NCBI RefSeq assembly: GCF_004027225.2 | Contig: NC_044278.2 | Location: forward strand, 80,178,923 to 80,242,922 | Direction of reading: 5' to 3' | Source: Strigops habroptila | Lineage: Eukaryota; Chordata; Aves; Psittaciformes; Psittacidae | Length of the DNA: 64,000 nucleotides | Translations under genes and position numbers: made by a program | In this document: piece by piece, positions 1 to 17,991 of the stretch | Layout of the letters: every line of letters starts with the position of its first letter | How positions within the stretch are numbered: position 1 is the first letter of the stretch | Notes under the pieces: generated by a model | The model's database searches: none | The model's input: only the letters and a program-made list of their open reading frames with translations | Told to the model about the DNA's origin: nothing

Positions 1-2279
1 ATTCCTAAGCTTAAATTCCTGCAGGGTGATCTCAGACATCACGAGAGACTCCTGAGTATCTCCCAGAGGTACATACACTCTAGCAAGATCTGTATAAGCA
101 TTTAACAAAGTGGCAATCCTTGCTCCTTGCAAACAAGTAACGTAAGTGTATGCAGACAGAGAAGAAGAGCGGAGTATAACATTATCAACCAAGAGTACAG
201 TACAACAGGGAAAGCATGAGAACGGCACAAGAGAAAAGAGTCAAAGCACACAACTTGCAGAAGGACTATCGATACAATTATGACACTGCTGCAACATCCT
301 TCTGCCCACGTCTTACTTTCACGACAAAAGGCACTCTCAGTATCTTGTAAGTGTTTCCACCACCAGAACTTGTCACGCCCACAATAAGCAGAAATGGGCT
401 TGGACAACACAGCTTGAGATGTTTCTTCAAGCTTCTCCATAAAAAAACATTTTGTTTCTTCCAAGTAAAATTACCTCAGATTTAACAGCACCCACACAGG
501 CCAAAAATAAAATGTCTTTGGACCAAGTCCAACACAGTGGGAACATATGTGCCTTATTTACAGACTGAATTTTTGTTTTATTTTATTTAGAAATAAAGAT
601 CCATTTGTGATTACTGTGAAGTATTTCACAGTGTTTCAAAAGACATTTAATAAACAACCCTGAGGCACTCTTAATGTTGGCTACATAACTGCAACACATG
701 AAGAAAAACTGGTGACACCATGGAGCCACAGGCTGAAGCAATGACTCCATCACTCCGTCCTACCCTATTTCACGCTGGCCTATAAATTGCTCTCTCCCCT
801 AACTTTCCTAAGGGTTGGGAAGGATGAACAAAGAACACAGAAATTTGCCAGTGTTTCACAGATCTACTTGAGGAACATGCACCTCTAGGAAGAACGGACC
901 TTAAGGTGTTCGGATGCTGAGCCCAGTCCTCTGTTATTGCAGGCAACAACACAACAGATAACTAAATTGCTATCACGCACTACAGTCCACAAAATCATTC
1001 CCTGCACCCATAACAGACTAAAGAGGTGTTATGAAGAAAACACTGCCTAAAGCTAAAAATCACAAACACATGAAGTGCCAAATAACTCTAAAATTGGGGG
1101 GTGGGGGCGGAAAAGAAAGAAAAAAAGATATGCTACCAGTCACATTCAAATTCTGAAGACTTAATATTCAATCCTACTCTTTTACTAAGGCTATACTGTG
1201 GTAGTACCTTGAGCCCAATGAAATTGGAACTGCATTTTATGAGTCAGTCCTGAAGGACACAACAAATGACAGCCCTTGGCCCTAACAGCTTACTTTAATT
1301 TCTGACACAAATCTTTACATGGCTTTCAAGTGGCTTTAAAAGAAGCAGCAAGCAGTTAATGCTACTCAAAGTCCATTCACATCCTGAAAATACAAGTTAT
1401 CTTGCACCACTTATATTCTTATGTGCTGATAACTCTTCAATGATATGATAGCATCAATACAAAGCACATACTGAATTTTTTTATATGTAAACAGCAGTTC
1501 TAAATGGAAAAGACAAAATAACAAATACATACTGCTGTATGACGCATGAAAAACCATGGAAGCCATATGCCAACATGCTAATCCTTTAAAAGCTATAGCT
1601 CGAGGTTACATCCGGAATGAATTAGAAGATAATTACAATTTTTCCTTCCAAAACTCTTAAAATAATTCCTTCAAATTAACAGGTTACATATTAAAGTTGC
1701 CTGCATAATAATACCTGTATCACTGAAGAGATTAATGCAATTTCATTACCAATAAAAACAATGTCTATTAAAAAAAAAAGTAAGACACAAATGCACTTCT
1801 AAGAAGAAAAAGAAATCAAGCTTCTCTCATAGGATTGCTTCAGGCATTCTTTGCTACCTTTCTACCTTTCCAGACATTTCCTCTGAGTGTCTATGATGTC
1901 CACAACTAAGTTTCGCACCTAAGCTCTGATTACCATCAATGAAGATCTACAGCTCAATTCAGCTGTCCACAAGTAGGCATATTCTGCCATTGAATGGATA
2001 CACTTAGGGCATTCCAAGGGCATCAGTGCCATATATATATGGACAACCAAACCTAGCCCTGTCTTTCTATTGGCTATAATGGGATATTAAATACTGCTTG
2101 TAGGAAGGTATGCCAGGAGATGGTTTGTAACCAGATGCAACATGAAGAACTGCAGACCAGACATGAGATGTTGCTCGACATAACAAGGAACAGACTATGA
2201 AGTTGCCAAAAGTGACCAAGGGGTCACTGCTGTTAGCGAGCCCTGCACTTTATCAGTCTCTACTTCATATTAAACTCTT

Positions 2280-2830
2280 AACTATTTTTCTACACAGAGG
2301 GTGTTGTCTGTGACACATGTGAGTGTGCAAACCCACATGCATGTGTGAGAGTCCAGCAAACTTCAAACCATGCTAGCCAATGAGACAGACATGAGGTCTG
2401 AGAGCCCATTACTGAGCAACTACAGGGCTCAATACAGGCTTGGCACTGGAGGGACTCTGGGTTTAGGCTAGCTAACAGGTGCCCACATGAGCATGCAAGA
2501 TGCCAATAAACATCAAGTCAGACTAGCCAGCAAACAGGACCAGAAGTTTGGGGCCTGGATACTGCCCAGAAAATGGATGTAGGGGTCAGCTACTAGGGCA
2601 TGAGTGGCTGGGGCCCAACACTGGACGGAACATAGGTCCAGGCAGGTGGCAGAGACATCCATGTGGCTGCACATGGACAAGTGTGGGTGTCAGACCTGCT
2701 GGTAAGACTCAGTCTTACAACCGACTGGACATGAGAATAGGGAACTGCAGTAGCCTCACATCTAGTAGACTGGAGAGGAGGGAACTCCTGGGTTTGAGAC
2801 TCCCAACAACTTCAGCTCTGGAAAAACTTA
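2280..2830. repeat. GC-richer block, possibly an unidentified transposon remnant
   Basis: About 550 bases are clearly less AT-rich than their surroundings, with many short CATG/CCAGCA-type motifs (gagtgtgcaaacccacatgc, ggctggggcccaacactgg). It resembles degraded LTR or satellite-like sequence but I cannot name the family. A 116-codon plus-strand frame (2548-2898) inside it has no recognisable content. Confidence 0.3.
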
Positions 2831-3860
2831 TCAATGCTCTTCCTTGCATCTTGAAGATCACCAGGTTTAGCCACACTAAACGTATCTCATATGCTTAGAC
2901 AGCTTCAGACAGACCTGCAGACTGGAGCAGAGCCCACCCTTCAGCACAAAACAGCAGGGGCATCATTCAGTTGTCTAAAACCAGAATATAATGACATTCG
3001 AGGTGCTCCAGCTGGTCCAGTTAACTGAGGCTGCTGTGCAGGTCCTGTGCCATACCCATCTGCTCCATCTAGATATCTCAAGGACCCAAGAGCATATTTT
3101 TGTGCCTATTATAGAAAGATTCAGATGAGCTACTAGTATGTGAAAACACCAAAAGACTCCCAAGTGTCCTGTGTGTCCCAGTTCTGCAGAATGAACTTAG
3201 CATCTAAACAAATGGTTATGAGCGTGGTCTGAAATGCCATGATTAAAGAAACAGGAGACTATGAGAAACAATCTCTGAATTACAGGCATCAGGGCTATTC
3301 TTGCAAAATGCAGCAGGTATTCAAGACTCGTTAAAAGTGTAAACAAATATTGTCATCTAACTCCTTCTGACGTTAAGTACTCCCAAGTTTTTTCTAATTA
3401 GTGGAGAGAAATGAGTATCCCAGACTCAGTTCAAACGATCGCTTAAGAATAGACAGGTTGGATAAATTGCCCTTTAACTTCTTCAATGGACAGTTAATTT
3501 CTCCCAGGTATCTAACTCAAATTACTAAGGTTAGATGAAGTTACTCATAACCTCTAGCACCAAAAAGAGCTCTCTAGATATGAATCCTTATCCTACTTAG
3601 TCAGAAACAGCCTGTGCTCCAGCAGCTGCAGACAAAACTAAGCGAGAAAGTAACTAACTGATATTCTCTCCCATGCAGCAGAGGATACAACTCATCAACT
3701 CTTACAGTGGAGTTTATCTGACTGCATGAGGACTTCTTCACCGAAGTTAGCCACCACTACCTCCATGTGCAACCATTTTAGAAATGTACATTTCAAGAAG
3801 CAAATCATCTCACCCTGAATTCATAAAGTGCAGGTAGCAAGATCAACATTGGTATGACAT

Positions 3861-3999
3861 AATCATACAATCATAGAATGGTTGGAAGGGACCTGAAAGA
3901 TCATCTAGTTCCAAAACCCCTGCCATGGGCAGGAACACCTTCCACTAGATGAGGTTACTTAAAGCCCTGTCCCACTTGGCCTTGAACACTGCCAGGGAT
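3861..3999 (-). mobile_element. CR1 3' tail, reverse orientation
   Basis: The plus strand shows the complement of a CR1 end: aatcatagaatggttggaag, then cccctgccatgggcaggaac, then ccttgaacactgccagggat. The element is in minus orientation and 5'-truncated. Confidence 0.88.
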
Positions 4000-6900
4000 A
4001 ATGGGGAAAGACAAATGAATACAAGAGAAGCTGGCTTTCTTTCCAAAAGTAAGAAAACTTACTTGTTCCAAGTCAGAATGCATTTGCAGTGTCCCTCTGT
4101 GGTAGGGAGGTGCACAGGGTTGAATACGCACAGACATCAGCCATCTGCTTTTATGAAAAAGGCTATCCCAAAATGGTGTTATTGTACAGATTTCTCTGGT
4201 GTTACAAAGTGGGTTCAACCTTACCTCAGCCAGCTGTGCAGACTTGGTTTACAGGTACTTTACACTGTAGAAGTGCTAATGGTGGTCCAAACTCACCAGT
4301 GAACATGACACCTCTTTTGTCTTGGTTTACAGTATTATTTTTTTTTTCGGTAACACCAAAAAATTTTAAAAATACATAAAATAAAAAGATGAAATAAATA
4401 AATAATGTATAAGCTATCAGTTCAATGTCACTTTAAGAATCAGTCTTACCCTGCATCGGTTTTCTGTAACACCTCATAATTCAATCATACAATAAAATAT
4501 TCAAGAACTTGTTGAAGTACATTTTGTGACTTATTTTCATATGATTCTTTAAAATTAGTAAAAATGTAATTTTTACATTGCTTGAAATGCTTTTCAAAAC
4601 AAGAATTACCCAGGTTTCAGCCTCTTTTGCTGACAAAAGCAATTTTCTGTCCCACAGGCATACTTATACTACTTTTCTCCCTGAGATTTCTCAGAAGTGT
4701 AAATCTTTTAATGAAGTATTCCATTATAATGTTTGATCAAGCCACATTCAAAGACTTTTAAGAATGGCTTAGGGACCTCACCAAAAGTAAACATTCCACA
4801 AGAAAACCTTTTCTGATGTTGTAAGTTTTACAGATATATCCCACTCTAAAAGTAAAATTAATAAAACAGAAGTTGAGGGGAAGGCCACGAAAGAAAAATT
4901 ATATAAAATCAATTTTATTTTTATAAATTCCTACGTCTCTATCATTTGTACTAACTTATCATCTTTCATCCTGCAACATGAAAAAAAACCAACCCCAAAC
5001 AAGACAAATCTATGAATCCTTATGCCTCAAGTATTCAGATTAGATCTTACTGACTACATTTCGTTATGAGGTAGAGTCAAAAAAGTTTTATTTTATTACA
5101 AGAATTTTGGCATGAACCCTTAGGTAAAAGCAAATTCCCGGTGTGAATATTTTATTTCCATGAAATATGAACAGAGATATGCTGGATGTGGAACGCTCAG
5201 TAAAGCAAGTGCAGATAACCGACTTCTTTCTAATATATTAAGATGTGAGGTCAGCTACCAAGGAGAAAAACTGTATGGCACATCTACAGGACTACGGACT
5301 ACATCCCAAAAGTAACCAACCTAAAGATACTTAGGGGCCATGGCATAGAACAGTCTGAACAAAAGCTTCCCAAAAGATACAACACTATAAAGACAAGAAC
5401 CGAAGTGCTTCCTGAAAACGAAAATACAGAAAAAAACATTTTAGTAAAGAGGCAGTGCTACCTCTATGTACCACACGAGGGAGGCTCATCTACACTCGGA
5501 AATGTTATTCCCAGCTCTCTTCTGCAGACATCAAAAATAAGCAGTGAAAAAAAGTCAGCATGTAAGAGAAAAACTATAACAATGATTTGGGGGCTAGCAA
5601 ACAATTGGCAAGACTCAGACTACCAGGAACACAAATGAAATGGCAGCTTCCAGAGCAGCCCAGTTTTGAAAAGATCCTCTTTTCCATACAAAAGATATCT
5701 TCAGCACATAAGCTTTCAAGTGCCCCCAGGCCCATCAATAAAACCTATGTTTCTTTTTAACGTCTATCCAGGAAAGTAGCTGCATACTTTGGAAACAAAA
5801 CCAGTGATTAGTACTCTGCTGGATAACATTAACTATGCCTGTATTTTTAGTGTAACTGTCAGGGCTGATGCTACTACTATTGCTTTTAGACATATGCTGT
5901 GTTACAGACTTTGAGCCTATATGGCAAGAATAAGTTATTCCTATTTTAAATAAGCCTGCTGAAATCCTCAAGTAAAATTTGACACTGTTTCTAGATGTTT
6001 AAACACTCAGGATGAGTTGATAATCCCAGCTCAGTAGCTAGCACGAATTAATAGAGCACCTATATTCTAAAATGGGATGGGTATCTTCTCAACTGAGGTA
6101 AGATCCAACATCACCTCTCTACCAACCTTTAGACAAACTTCAGAACTCAGCATCTTCTTGTATGTGTAATGACAACCAGAAATCAATTCTAAGAAAATAT
6201 TTATGAGCTGCATAACAATCAATCCCCAAATATGAAATTAAATTCTTAAATAGTATGTATATTACAATTTAATAAAAAGCAGAAGTCATATCTAAGAGCT
6301 ATATTAAAAAGGCAAGAGATATCTGTGAAATGAAGCGTCTGATCTTCTACGCATTTGTTGCCATAATGGTTTTCAACCAAATATTTCTGTCTTGAAGCGT
6401 ACTTGCAGAGTAGAAATGTTCCAGTAGTAGAGAGAAATACTCTATCTGAAATGCAAGTAGAAAATCAAACCTGAGTTCTTCCCAATTGCAATATACAAAT
6501 CATGCTCAGCAGCTGCATCAGAAAAACCAGTGATATCAGTATTTGCAAAACCTCTAAGAACTGCTTGGAATTATGCAGCTGTTACAACAGGTTATATCAA
6601 ATAAATGGAACCTAATAGGAAATTGCTCCTGTGCATATATATGTGAGCTCCAAACACTAAGCTTGTAATGCAGCAGAAGACAGCTATGCATCCTGTCCTC
6701 TGAGATGCTGCATTTCCCAAAAGGTGCCCCCATGATGACAGGAATTACAGTTGCTCATCACCTTTTATCAACAGAAACATATACAAAAAGGAACCAAATC
6801 TGTTGTGCCACTTCTTTCATTCCTTCTAGAGCTTTAGGCATTTTATTATTTATGATGGAAACAATGATCCAATCATCTGCAAGCTCCAGCATGGTATCAT

Positions 6901-9900
6901 TTTACCCCAAAAGCATTTTACATTAATCTCCATTACATATGAAAAATAATGATGAGAAAACTGTATTAGATCTTATTAATCTAGTCCCAAGTGCCACAAC
7001 ATACATTTCTGATGCATCAATGGACAGCAAACAAACCTGTATCAGAATAATAAAAAAAAATCCCACCTTGCACTGGGCGCAGCACTGCATTCAGCTCAAG
7101 CACACAAAATAAAAGCTTTCATCCACTTACAGCATTTTCTGTTTGCTTCCGCTGTTAAGAGACTACAGCATAAAAGTTTCCTATGACAGCAATTCTTAAT
7201 AGTTGATGAAATGTATTTTATATCTTAAAGATTCCAAATTAAATTACTCCACTATGAATCCCTGGGAAGCGAAAGAGAATTAGGAGAATGGGACAGGACC
7301 TCACCTCTTTCTGCTAAGCAACCAGTTGCACATCCAGATAAAAATCTTCTGCCTGAAGCCCTACCAGCTATAATACTGTTTTTTTAAAAGTAAAAAGAAA
7401 ATAGCATTGTCAAATTAAACAATTTATTTCAGTTTGGGTTTGGTTTTTTTCTTCTGGGTATGTTATATGTTTGGCCATCAAACTTAATGGACATGTGACA
7501 CTGGAATCCAACAGAAGAAAGGCTAAAATGTCACTGATGAGATTCTTGAGGTTTGTGAAATTGTAAGCAACTGGAAAGAAACTACAATGGGTGTGATTCA
7601 CAACACACGTTATCATTCTCAGATGACATAACAGCATTCATCCTGAAGTACATTACTCATTTTAAGAAATGAAGCAGAGTTTTATCTTAAAACTATAAAT
7701 TACTGCAGCCAACTGAAAAATCTACAGACTTCTGTTGCCTCCACTTTTTAAACAGCTGAAGCAGCACTTCTGAATAAGAACTCATCTAAGCCAAACACTG
7801 AAACTAGCCAATATGTCATATTCTCCAAGAAAGAGGAGCTTTCTGTCTGGAAGGCTGAATCGGATGAGATATGCTTTGAGGCCCTGAATAAAAGCTGAGC
7901 TCCTACAGACTGACTCCTTGCTAAGCCTCTTAACTCCTCAGTTTATCCACCCGCATCCTCCAGAGCATTTTACAAAAGTGAAGCTATACAGGGTATCTCC
8001 AGCCAGGGTGTCAATCAACACCATCTCATCCATTTCAGAGGGGTTATACCCATCTGTACCAGCTAGGAAGTTTACACACCTCATCTCTCTGCTAACTTGG
8101 CTTAATACTGACGTGCCCCAACATCTCCAAGTACTACCAAGAAAATACAGAAGAATCTCCATCACACTGTTAAGACTGTTAAGTGGCCCTGTTGATTTGA
8201 ATGAATCTAAAGAAAATAAAATAGATGGCAAGATTAAAAAACAAGGGGAGAGAGAATTGACCCTATGTTAGATAGAGAACTGCTGTAAACAAAACCAACC
8301 AGAAAGGTTTCAAACAAAAGATGACTGAAGAAGAGCAAAAAGAAAGAAGTGATATAGGTCAGGTCAAAGAGAAAGAAAAAATAAGAAAAGAGACACAAAC
8401 AAATATTACTCAGACATTGTAAATGCTCATGGAAAACAGGAACAACTCAAAGCAAAGATCTTATCACAAGAGGTTACATTTAACTTGTCATTCTCCTTAA
8501 AGCTACCATGCTTAATCCAGAGAAACAGGGTTTGTAATAAGCCTAGTTCATTATGAACATGATAAAAGCTTTACCTACTTAGTGGTAGACCTTGTCCAAG
8601 TTCTCACAGGGGTTCACAGATGAACCACCTGCTGGAGACCACCACAGTGCTTATACTCGTAAGAGATTTATTCCAAGATGAAATCTTACTTCCACAATGA
8701 AATACTTGAAACAGTCAATTTTGCTCAAAAAGAAACAGCCTGTTGAGCACAGAAAGGCGAAAAGTAAAAAAGCATCATCCAAGTGATTCTCCAGCTTGGA
8801 AGACCAAGTAATCATTGTATTAATTCATCACCTAGGACTGCTTTGCCAGAAGTTTCTCACAAGACTTTTAGCCTTGTTATGACCTATCTATCTTAATGCT
8901 GAGATATTTCAGATAACAAATGAATACTTTTATGAAAATCAGGATATAACATAATACGGAAAATTTGCCTGAGCAGGAATAAATGAGCACAGATTTAAAA
9001 ATCCTAAGATGACAACAAGAATTCCTTAAAACTCAGAAAAATAGCCTGGCAAAATTTTACTACTTTTGGCTCACAGCTCTTCTTTATGTGTGCATTTACT
9101 TACGTATGCTGACTTTGCAGGCAAAAATCAATTTTTACTGCTTTTTATTTCTATGTGCACTATAGTGCCTAAAGAGCTATGACAATCTAAACTGGATTAA
9201 TTTTTGGCTAATGCACCACGGACAACATTACTAAGCGAATTCTACCTATAAGCCATTTCAGAAACCACGCATTGGTACTTCATAAATGATTTTAACTACA
9301 CATTTAATAATTCTCAAATACTTCAGTGTTACCATTGAGTCGGTGCCAAACAGAAGAGGCACAACTAGATTTCAAAATCCCTCTGAAATGCTCTTGCAAG
9401 GCATATGGCTAAAAGGGGGAAAACAATGTTCAACTTAAAAAGTTTGAAATTTTAGGACCAGAAAAGAAGAATGACATTCTTACTGAGACACTTTTACAAT
9501 TAGGCTAAAATTACGTGTATATATTCATACACATATACTTACTGATAGAGTGCACTGCAAAACAAACCCCAGGAAAGTCAGGTTACAGAAAGTTTGCTGT
9601 ACTTTTAAAACAAAATTATTAAATTCTTACAACAACCTCACATCTCGTTTCGAACTGAGGAAGAAATAACTATTTTGAAAACAACTTCTACAAAGTTAGG
9701 GTAAGAAATACGACATTTGCTCATTATGTATTATCTGTAAAGGCATAGGTGATAAAATCTTCAGAAATACAAGAGTTAATCAAGTCTAACTGAATTATTA
9801 ATTAAAACAATTTTAGCATAGAATTGCTGCAGCAGAAACACAAGCCTATCCCCTCTTTGAACATACTGCTCCCATAAAAAGTTTTATACATGGCATGTAA

Positions 9901-10290
9901 TTTCTCAGAAACTTTGTACAGAGCCCAGGAAATTCACAAACCCATCATGAGTAGAGCATATGGATCAAACCAACCCACTGTCAGCATAACTCTCTGCGAC
10001 ATATGTCACTCACTGTAACTTCTCCACAGAAAGAGATTGAGCTTGTTTCTATATTCACATTATGGGCTTGATTCAGTTCCCCATACCTAAGCGTTCTTGC
10101 CCATCCGAGAGGCCCTTGCAAGGTCAAGGTACCACCAAAGGTATGGCAGATATGACACAGGACTTGCAGAAGGTCTGTATCTGTCCTGAGTGGAAACCAG
10201 AGCAATTGAAATCATCTCAAATGGCACTAGATACCCATGTGGGGCAATCTACATTGACCTTCTACACGAGAGTCAGCTCCAGACTACAAA

Positions 10291-10425
10291 CACAGAATGG
10301 TTTGGGTTGGATGGGACCTTAAAGATCACCCAGGTCCAACCCCTCTGCCATGGGCAGGGGCACCTTCCACTAGACCAGGTTGCTCAAAGCCATATCCAAC
10401 ACTGCCAGGGATGGGGCACCCACAT
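10291..10425 (-). mobile_element. CR1 3' tail, reverse orientation
   Basis: Complement of a CR1 end: cacagaatggtttgggttgg at the 3' terminus, then ctgccatgggcaggggcacc, then caacactgccagggatgggg. Minus orientation, 5'-truncated, moderately diverged. Confidence 0.9.
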
Positions 10426-11697
10426 AGGGATGCCCTACACCACACAGACCACAGATGACCAGATGGGAGTTGACTGTCAAGCACCTATTACTGGTCTCAA
10501 GAGCGCTACTGACTTCATTCTGAGGCCATCTCCTACATCTCATCACCTGAGCAGCTCCCCTGATTCCTCTGACTCTATGGACTAAACTCTCATTGACTGC
10601 CAAGCATGGACAAGTTACATGACACCTGAAGTCAGGTGTCTAAATCACAAACCAAATTCCACCCTAAACCTAGGTGGGATGATTACCAACATAGGAACCA
10701 CAGTTTGGCCCACCTAACTTCAGGCAAATGAGCTGAACTAAATACTGCTAGGACAATAATCAGTGTAAAATCTTTTATAGTTGATGCAGAGACAGATGCC
10801 TGCAGAGAGTGATTCAGTTAAATACCTGGTTTTGGATAAAACTAATTCACAGCTATTCAGCTATTCATACCCTCCAAAGCATACAGGAACATGCTCAATC
10901 TTTTAATGATAGCTGTAGTTAGCTTATACAGCCATATGCTCATACTGTCATTAGCTTTATTCCCTTCTCCTGTCACCTATATTGTTTATTTGCTGCTTCT
11001 TTCTTAGTGAGTTATAAACCTTAATATCCTACCTTAACCACTTTCCTCAACACCACTTATTACAATCTTAATAGGACTCTGGATGGTAAAATAATGCTGG
11101 CTGATATTAATTTAGAACAAAATTCAGTACATCCAGCTATAATTCTACAAGTTCACTGGCACCAAACAGCCATCGGATGGATCCCAGTCCTTGAAACCAC
11201 TGAAAGCCTAACAAAGCAGTGCTAGCAGTCATGTAACAGCTCTTCTTGGTCTGTCCTATACTCAACAAAGTCTTGATAACACATTAGATGTGGATAAATA
11301 AGCCTTTAAAAATTTACAGCACCATAATAATTTTGACTTTACAAAAGAACAATAGCACCATTTTTCAAATCTCGATAGAGATACCAACAGTAAAGTTAAC
11401 ATCAATGTTTTCTTGCCAGGAGGTTCACTATTTCAAGCAATGGATGAAAACTGCCAAGTTTAAAAGACATGAGTTATGCAGGGGAAGAAAAGCATAACAA
11501 AGGAGAACAACACTTTAAAACATGCATGAGCAGAAAAAAAAACCCATGTAATTGTTAGCATTTAGTGGAGGAAGACTTTCACATATAGGAAAAAAACCTG
11601 CATGTGTGCCATCTGTAAAGCTTGCTAAATTGTGAAAAACACCAAACACAAGTGAAATGCCAGACCAAAAATGCCAACTTACTAGTAAAGAAATTCA

Positions 11698-15950
<4,253 letters not shown>

Positions 15951-16223
15951 ATTAGAGCCTGGTGGTGCCAGGGTTGTGATTATGCAGATTGGAAGTGTGA
16001 TGGGAATGGGAATCACAAATAGAGGCTTTGTTGGGCTTGAAAGGAACGAATTCGGCCAAAAGCAGGCGTTCAGGGGCTTGAAACGTGCTGATTCTAGGAG
16101 TTTTGATTCTTAGCGGAGAAAGCAACATATTTTTGAAGATGTGTTGCTGGTGAAGCTAGGACTGAGCCAAGCACAGCAGAAAACTACGTTATTGTTTATG
16201 TGTAGGAGTGGGATTTTTTTACA
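15951..16223. other. Sequence between CpG island and CR1
   Basis: A short upstream flank of SLAIN1 of intermediate composition. No element or gene is recognised. Confidence 0.5.
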
Positions 16224-16502
16224 AGGACATGTAGTGATGGGTCAAGGGGTGTGGCTTTAAACTGAAAGAGGGTAGATTTAGATTAGATACGAGGAAGAAT
16301 ATCATCAGTAGTTGTAGTGAGACACTGGAACAGGTTGCCGAGAGAAGCTGTGGATGCCCCATACCTGGAAGTGTCCAAGGCCAGGTTGGATGGGGCTTTG
16401 AGCAACCGGGTGTAGTGGAAAGTGCCCCTGCCCATGGCAGGGCAGGTGGAACTAGGTGATCTTTAAGGTCCCATCCAACCCAAACCATTCTGTGATTCTA
16501 TG
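16224..16502 (+). mobile_element. CR1 3' fragment upstream of SLAIN1
   Basis: CR1 3' end in plus orientation with tagattagatacgaggaag, ggcaggttggatggggctttg-type blocks and the terminal attctgtgattctatg. Its distal end lies about 270 bases right of the SLAIN1 CpG island. It bounds the promoter region. Confidence 0.92.
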
Positions 16503-17398
16503 GCCCCTGAGATGCCCTCATGTTGAAATTATATCTGTAACACAGTCCAGATACGCAGATGGATTTGCAATGTTGAAGACTTCAGGAGAAGGAAGAATGA
16601 CCTTCCCTCATGCTAGTGTTTTTACACTGTCCTTCATTTCTCAGTATTCAGAGAAGCCATTGCTTGTGTCCCTTCCTCCTATCCAGCAGGTGAGCAAAGA
16701 TTCAGTGTTGACCAAGGCAGCTCAGCCATGACACAACCCTCGCTGGGTTCATTTCCCCTATCTACAACTACAGGCCACAACCTCCTAAGTTATTGTCCTG
16801 AAACCTCCTAAAGCTCTGATATAAAATAGGGAACAAATCTCCAGGAAGTGTGTAAGCTGCTCAGCCACCTACCACCCACTAATAATAGCTATCAGCTCGT
16901 TGCTGCCCAATTCTTGAGCATCAGCTTTAGGCAGAGTAGTAGCAATAACAGCCACCACTGCCTTCACAGTGCTTCATTGCTGTCTCAGGTTTCTGGTGTA
17001 AGGAGGAACAAACACGAATTCTCTGTTCGGGGCATAAGTCAACTTTGAAATCATCCAGCTTGTCACAGTTTCCTCTCTTTTGTTTATAGTCAGGAAACTT
17101 TATTCTGCACATGCACAGGACAATGGTACTATTGTTTGTCAGTCTTTTAAATGTTCTTACAGTGCAAATAATAATAACTGATACTACAGAAATGGTTGGA
17201 AAGGAAGATAGAGCAGGGCACGAAGTGCTGACTTCCAGATAATGTAACTTCTGTCACTGAGGAGATTAAGTACAGCTTGCAGTGTACTACAGTACAACCA
17301 AATACTGCTTAATCCAAAACTTTTGTTGCATCTGCTCTGTCCCTTTGGAAGAAAGGAATAGAAAAATGTTGAAAGTATAAAAACCGTCTGGCCGCACG
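16503..17398. other. Intergenic sequence, SLAIN1 upstream
   Basis: About 900 bases with no recognised gene or repeat. Short open frames only. Confidence 0.6.
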
Positions 17399-17991
17399 TA
17401 CTGGTTTTGGCTGGGATAGAGTTAATTTTCTTCATAGTAGCTGGTATGTGACTGTATTGTGCATTAGTGCTGGAAACTTGATAACAGAGAGATGTTTTAG
17501 TTACTGCTGAGCAGTGCTTACACAGAGTCAAGGTGTTTTCTGCTCCTAACCCCACCCCACTAGAGAGTAGGATGGGGGTGCACAAGAAGTTGGGAGGTGA
17601 CACAGCTGGGACAGCTGACCCCAACTGACCAAAGGGATATCCCATACCATATGGTGTCATGCTCAGCATGTAAAGCTGGGAGAAGAAGAAGGAAGCAGGG
17701 GATGTTTGGAGTGATGGCGTTTGTCTTCCCAAGCAACCACTATGCGTGATGGAGCCCTGCTTTCCTGGAGATGGCTGAACACGTGCCTGCCCATGGGAAG
17801 TGACTAACGAATTCTTTGGTTTGCTTTGCTTTGCTTGTATGTGTGGCCTCTGCTTTCCCCATTAAACTGTCTTTATCTCAACCCACAAGTTTTCTCACTT
17901 TTACTCTTCTGCTTCTCTCCCTCATCCCAATACGTTGGGCTGAGCGAGTGGCTGTGTGGTCTTAGTTGCCAGGTGGGGTTAAAACACGACA
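17399..17991 (+). mobile_element. Solo LTR of an endogenous retrovirus
   Basis: About 590 bases of an avian ERV LTR, from tactggttttggctgggata to ggttaaaacacgaca. It has a TATA-like element degraded to gcatgtaaagctggg at about 17664 (family copies that I recall are closer to a TATAAA form), a downstream transcribed-type segment (gtgatggcgtttgtcttccc), and the poly(A) signal attaaactgtctttatc at about 17860. No internal proviral genes flank it, so it is a solo LTR left by recombination. No clear target-site duplication is visible. Confidence 0.85.

Noticed and set aside
102..464. 120-codon minus-strand open frame
   Set aside because: Hydrophobic and Cys/Leu-rich composition with no family resemblance and no supporting splice context. 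It is likely chance in a long intron.
17184..17732. 182-codon minus-strand open frame
   Set aside because: It runs from unique sequence into the LTR in antisense and has no protein-family resemblance.
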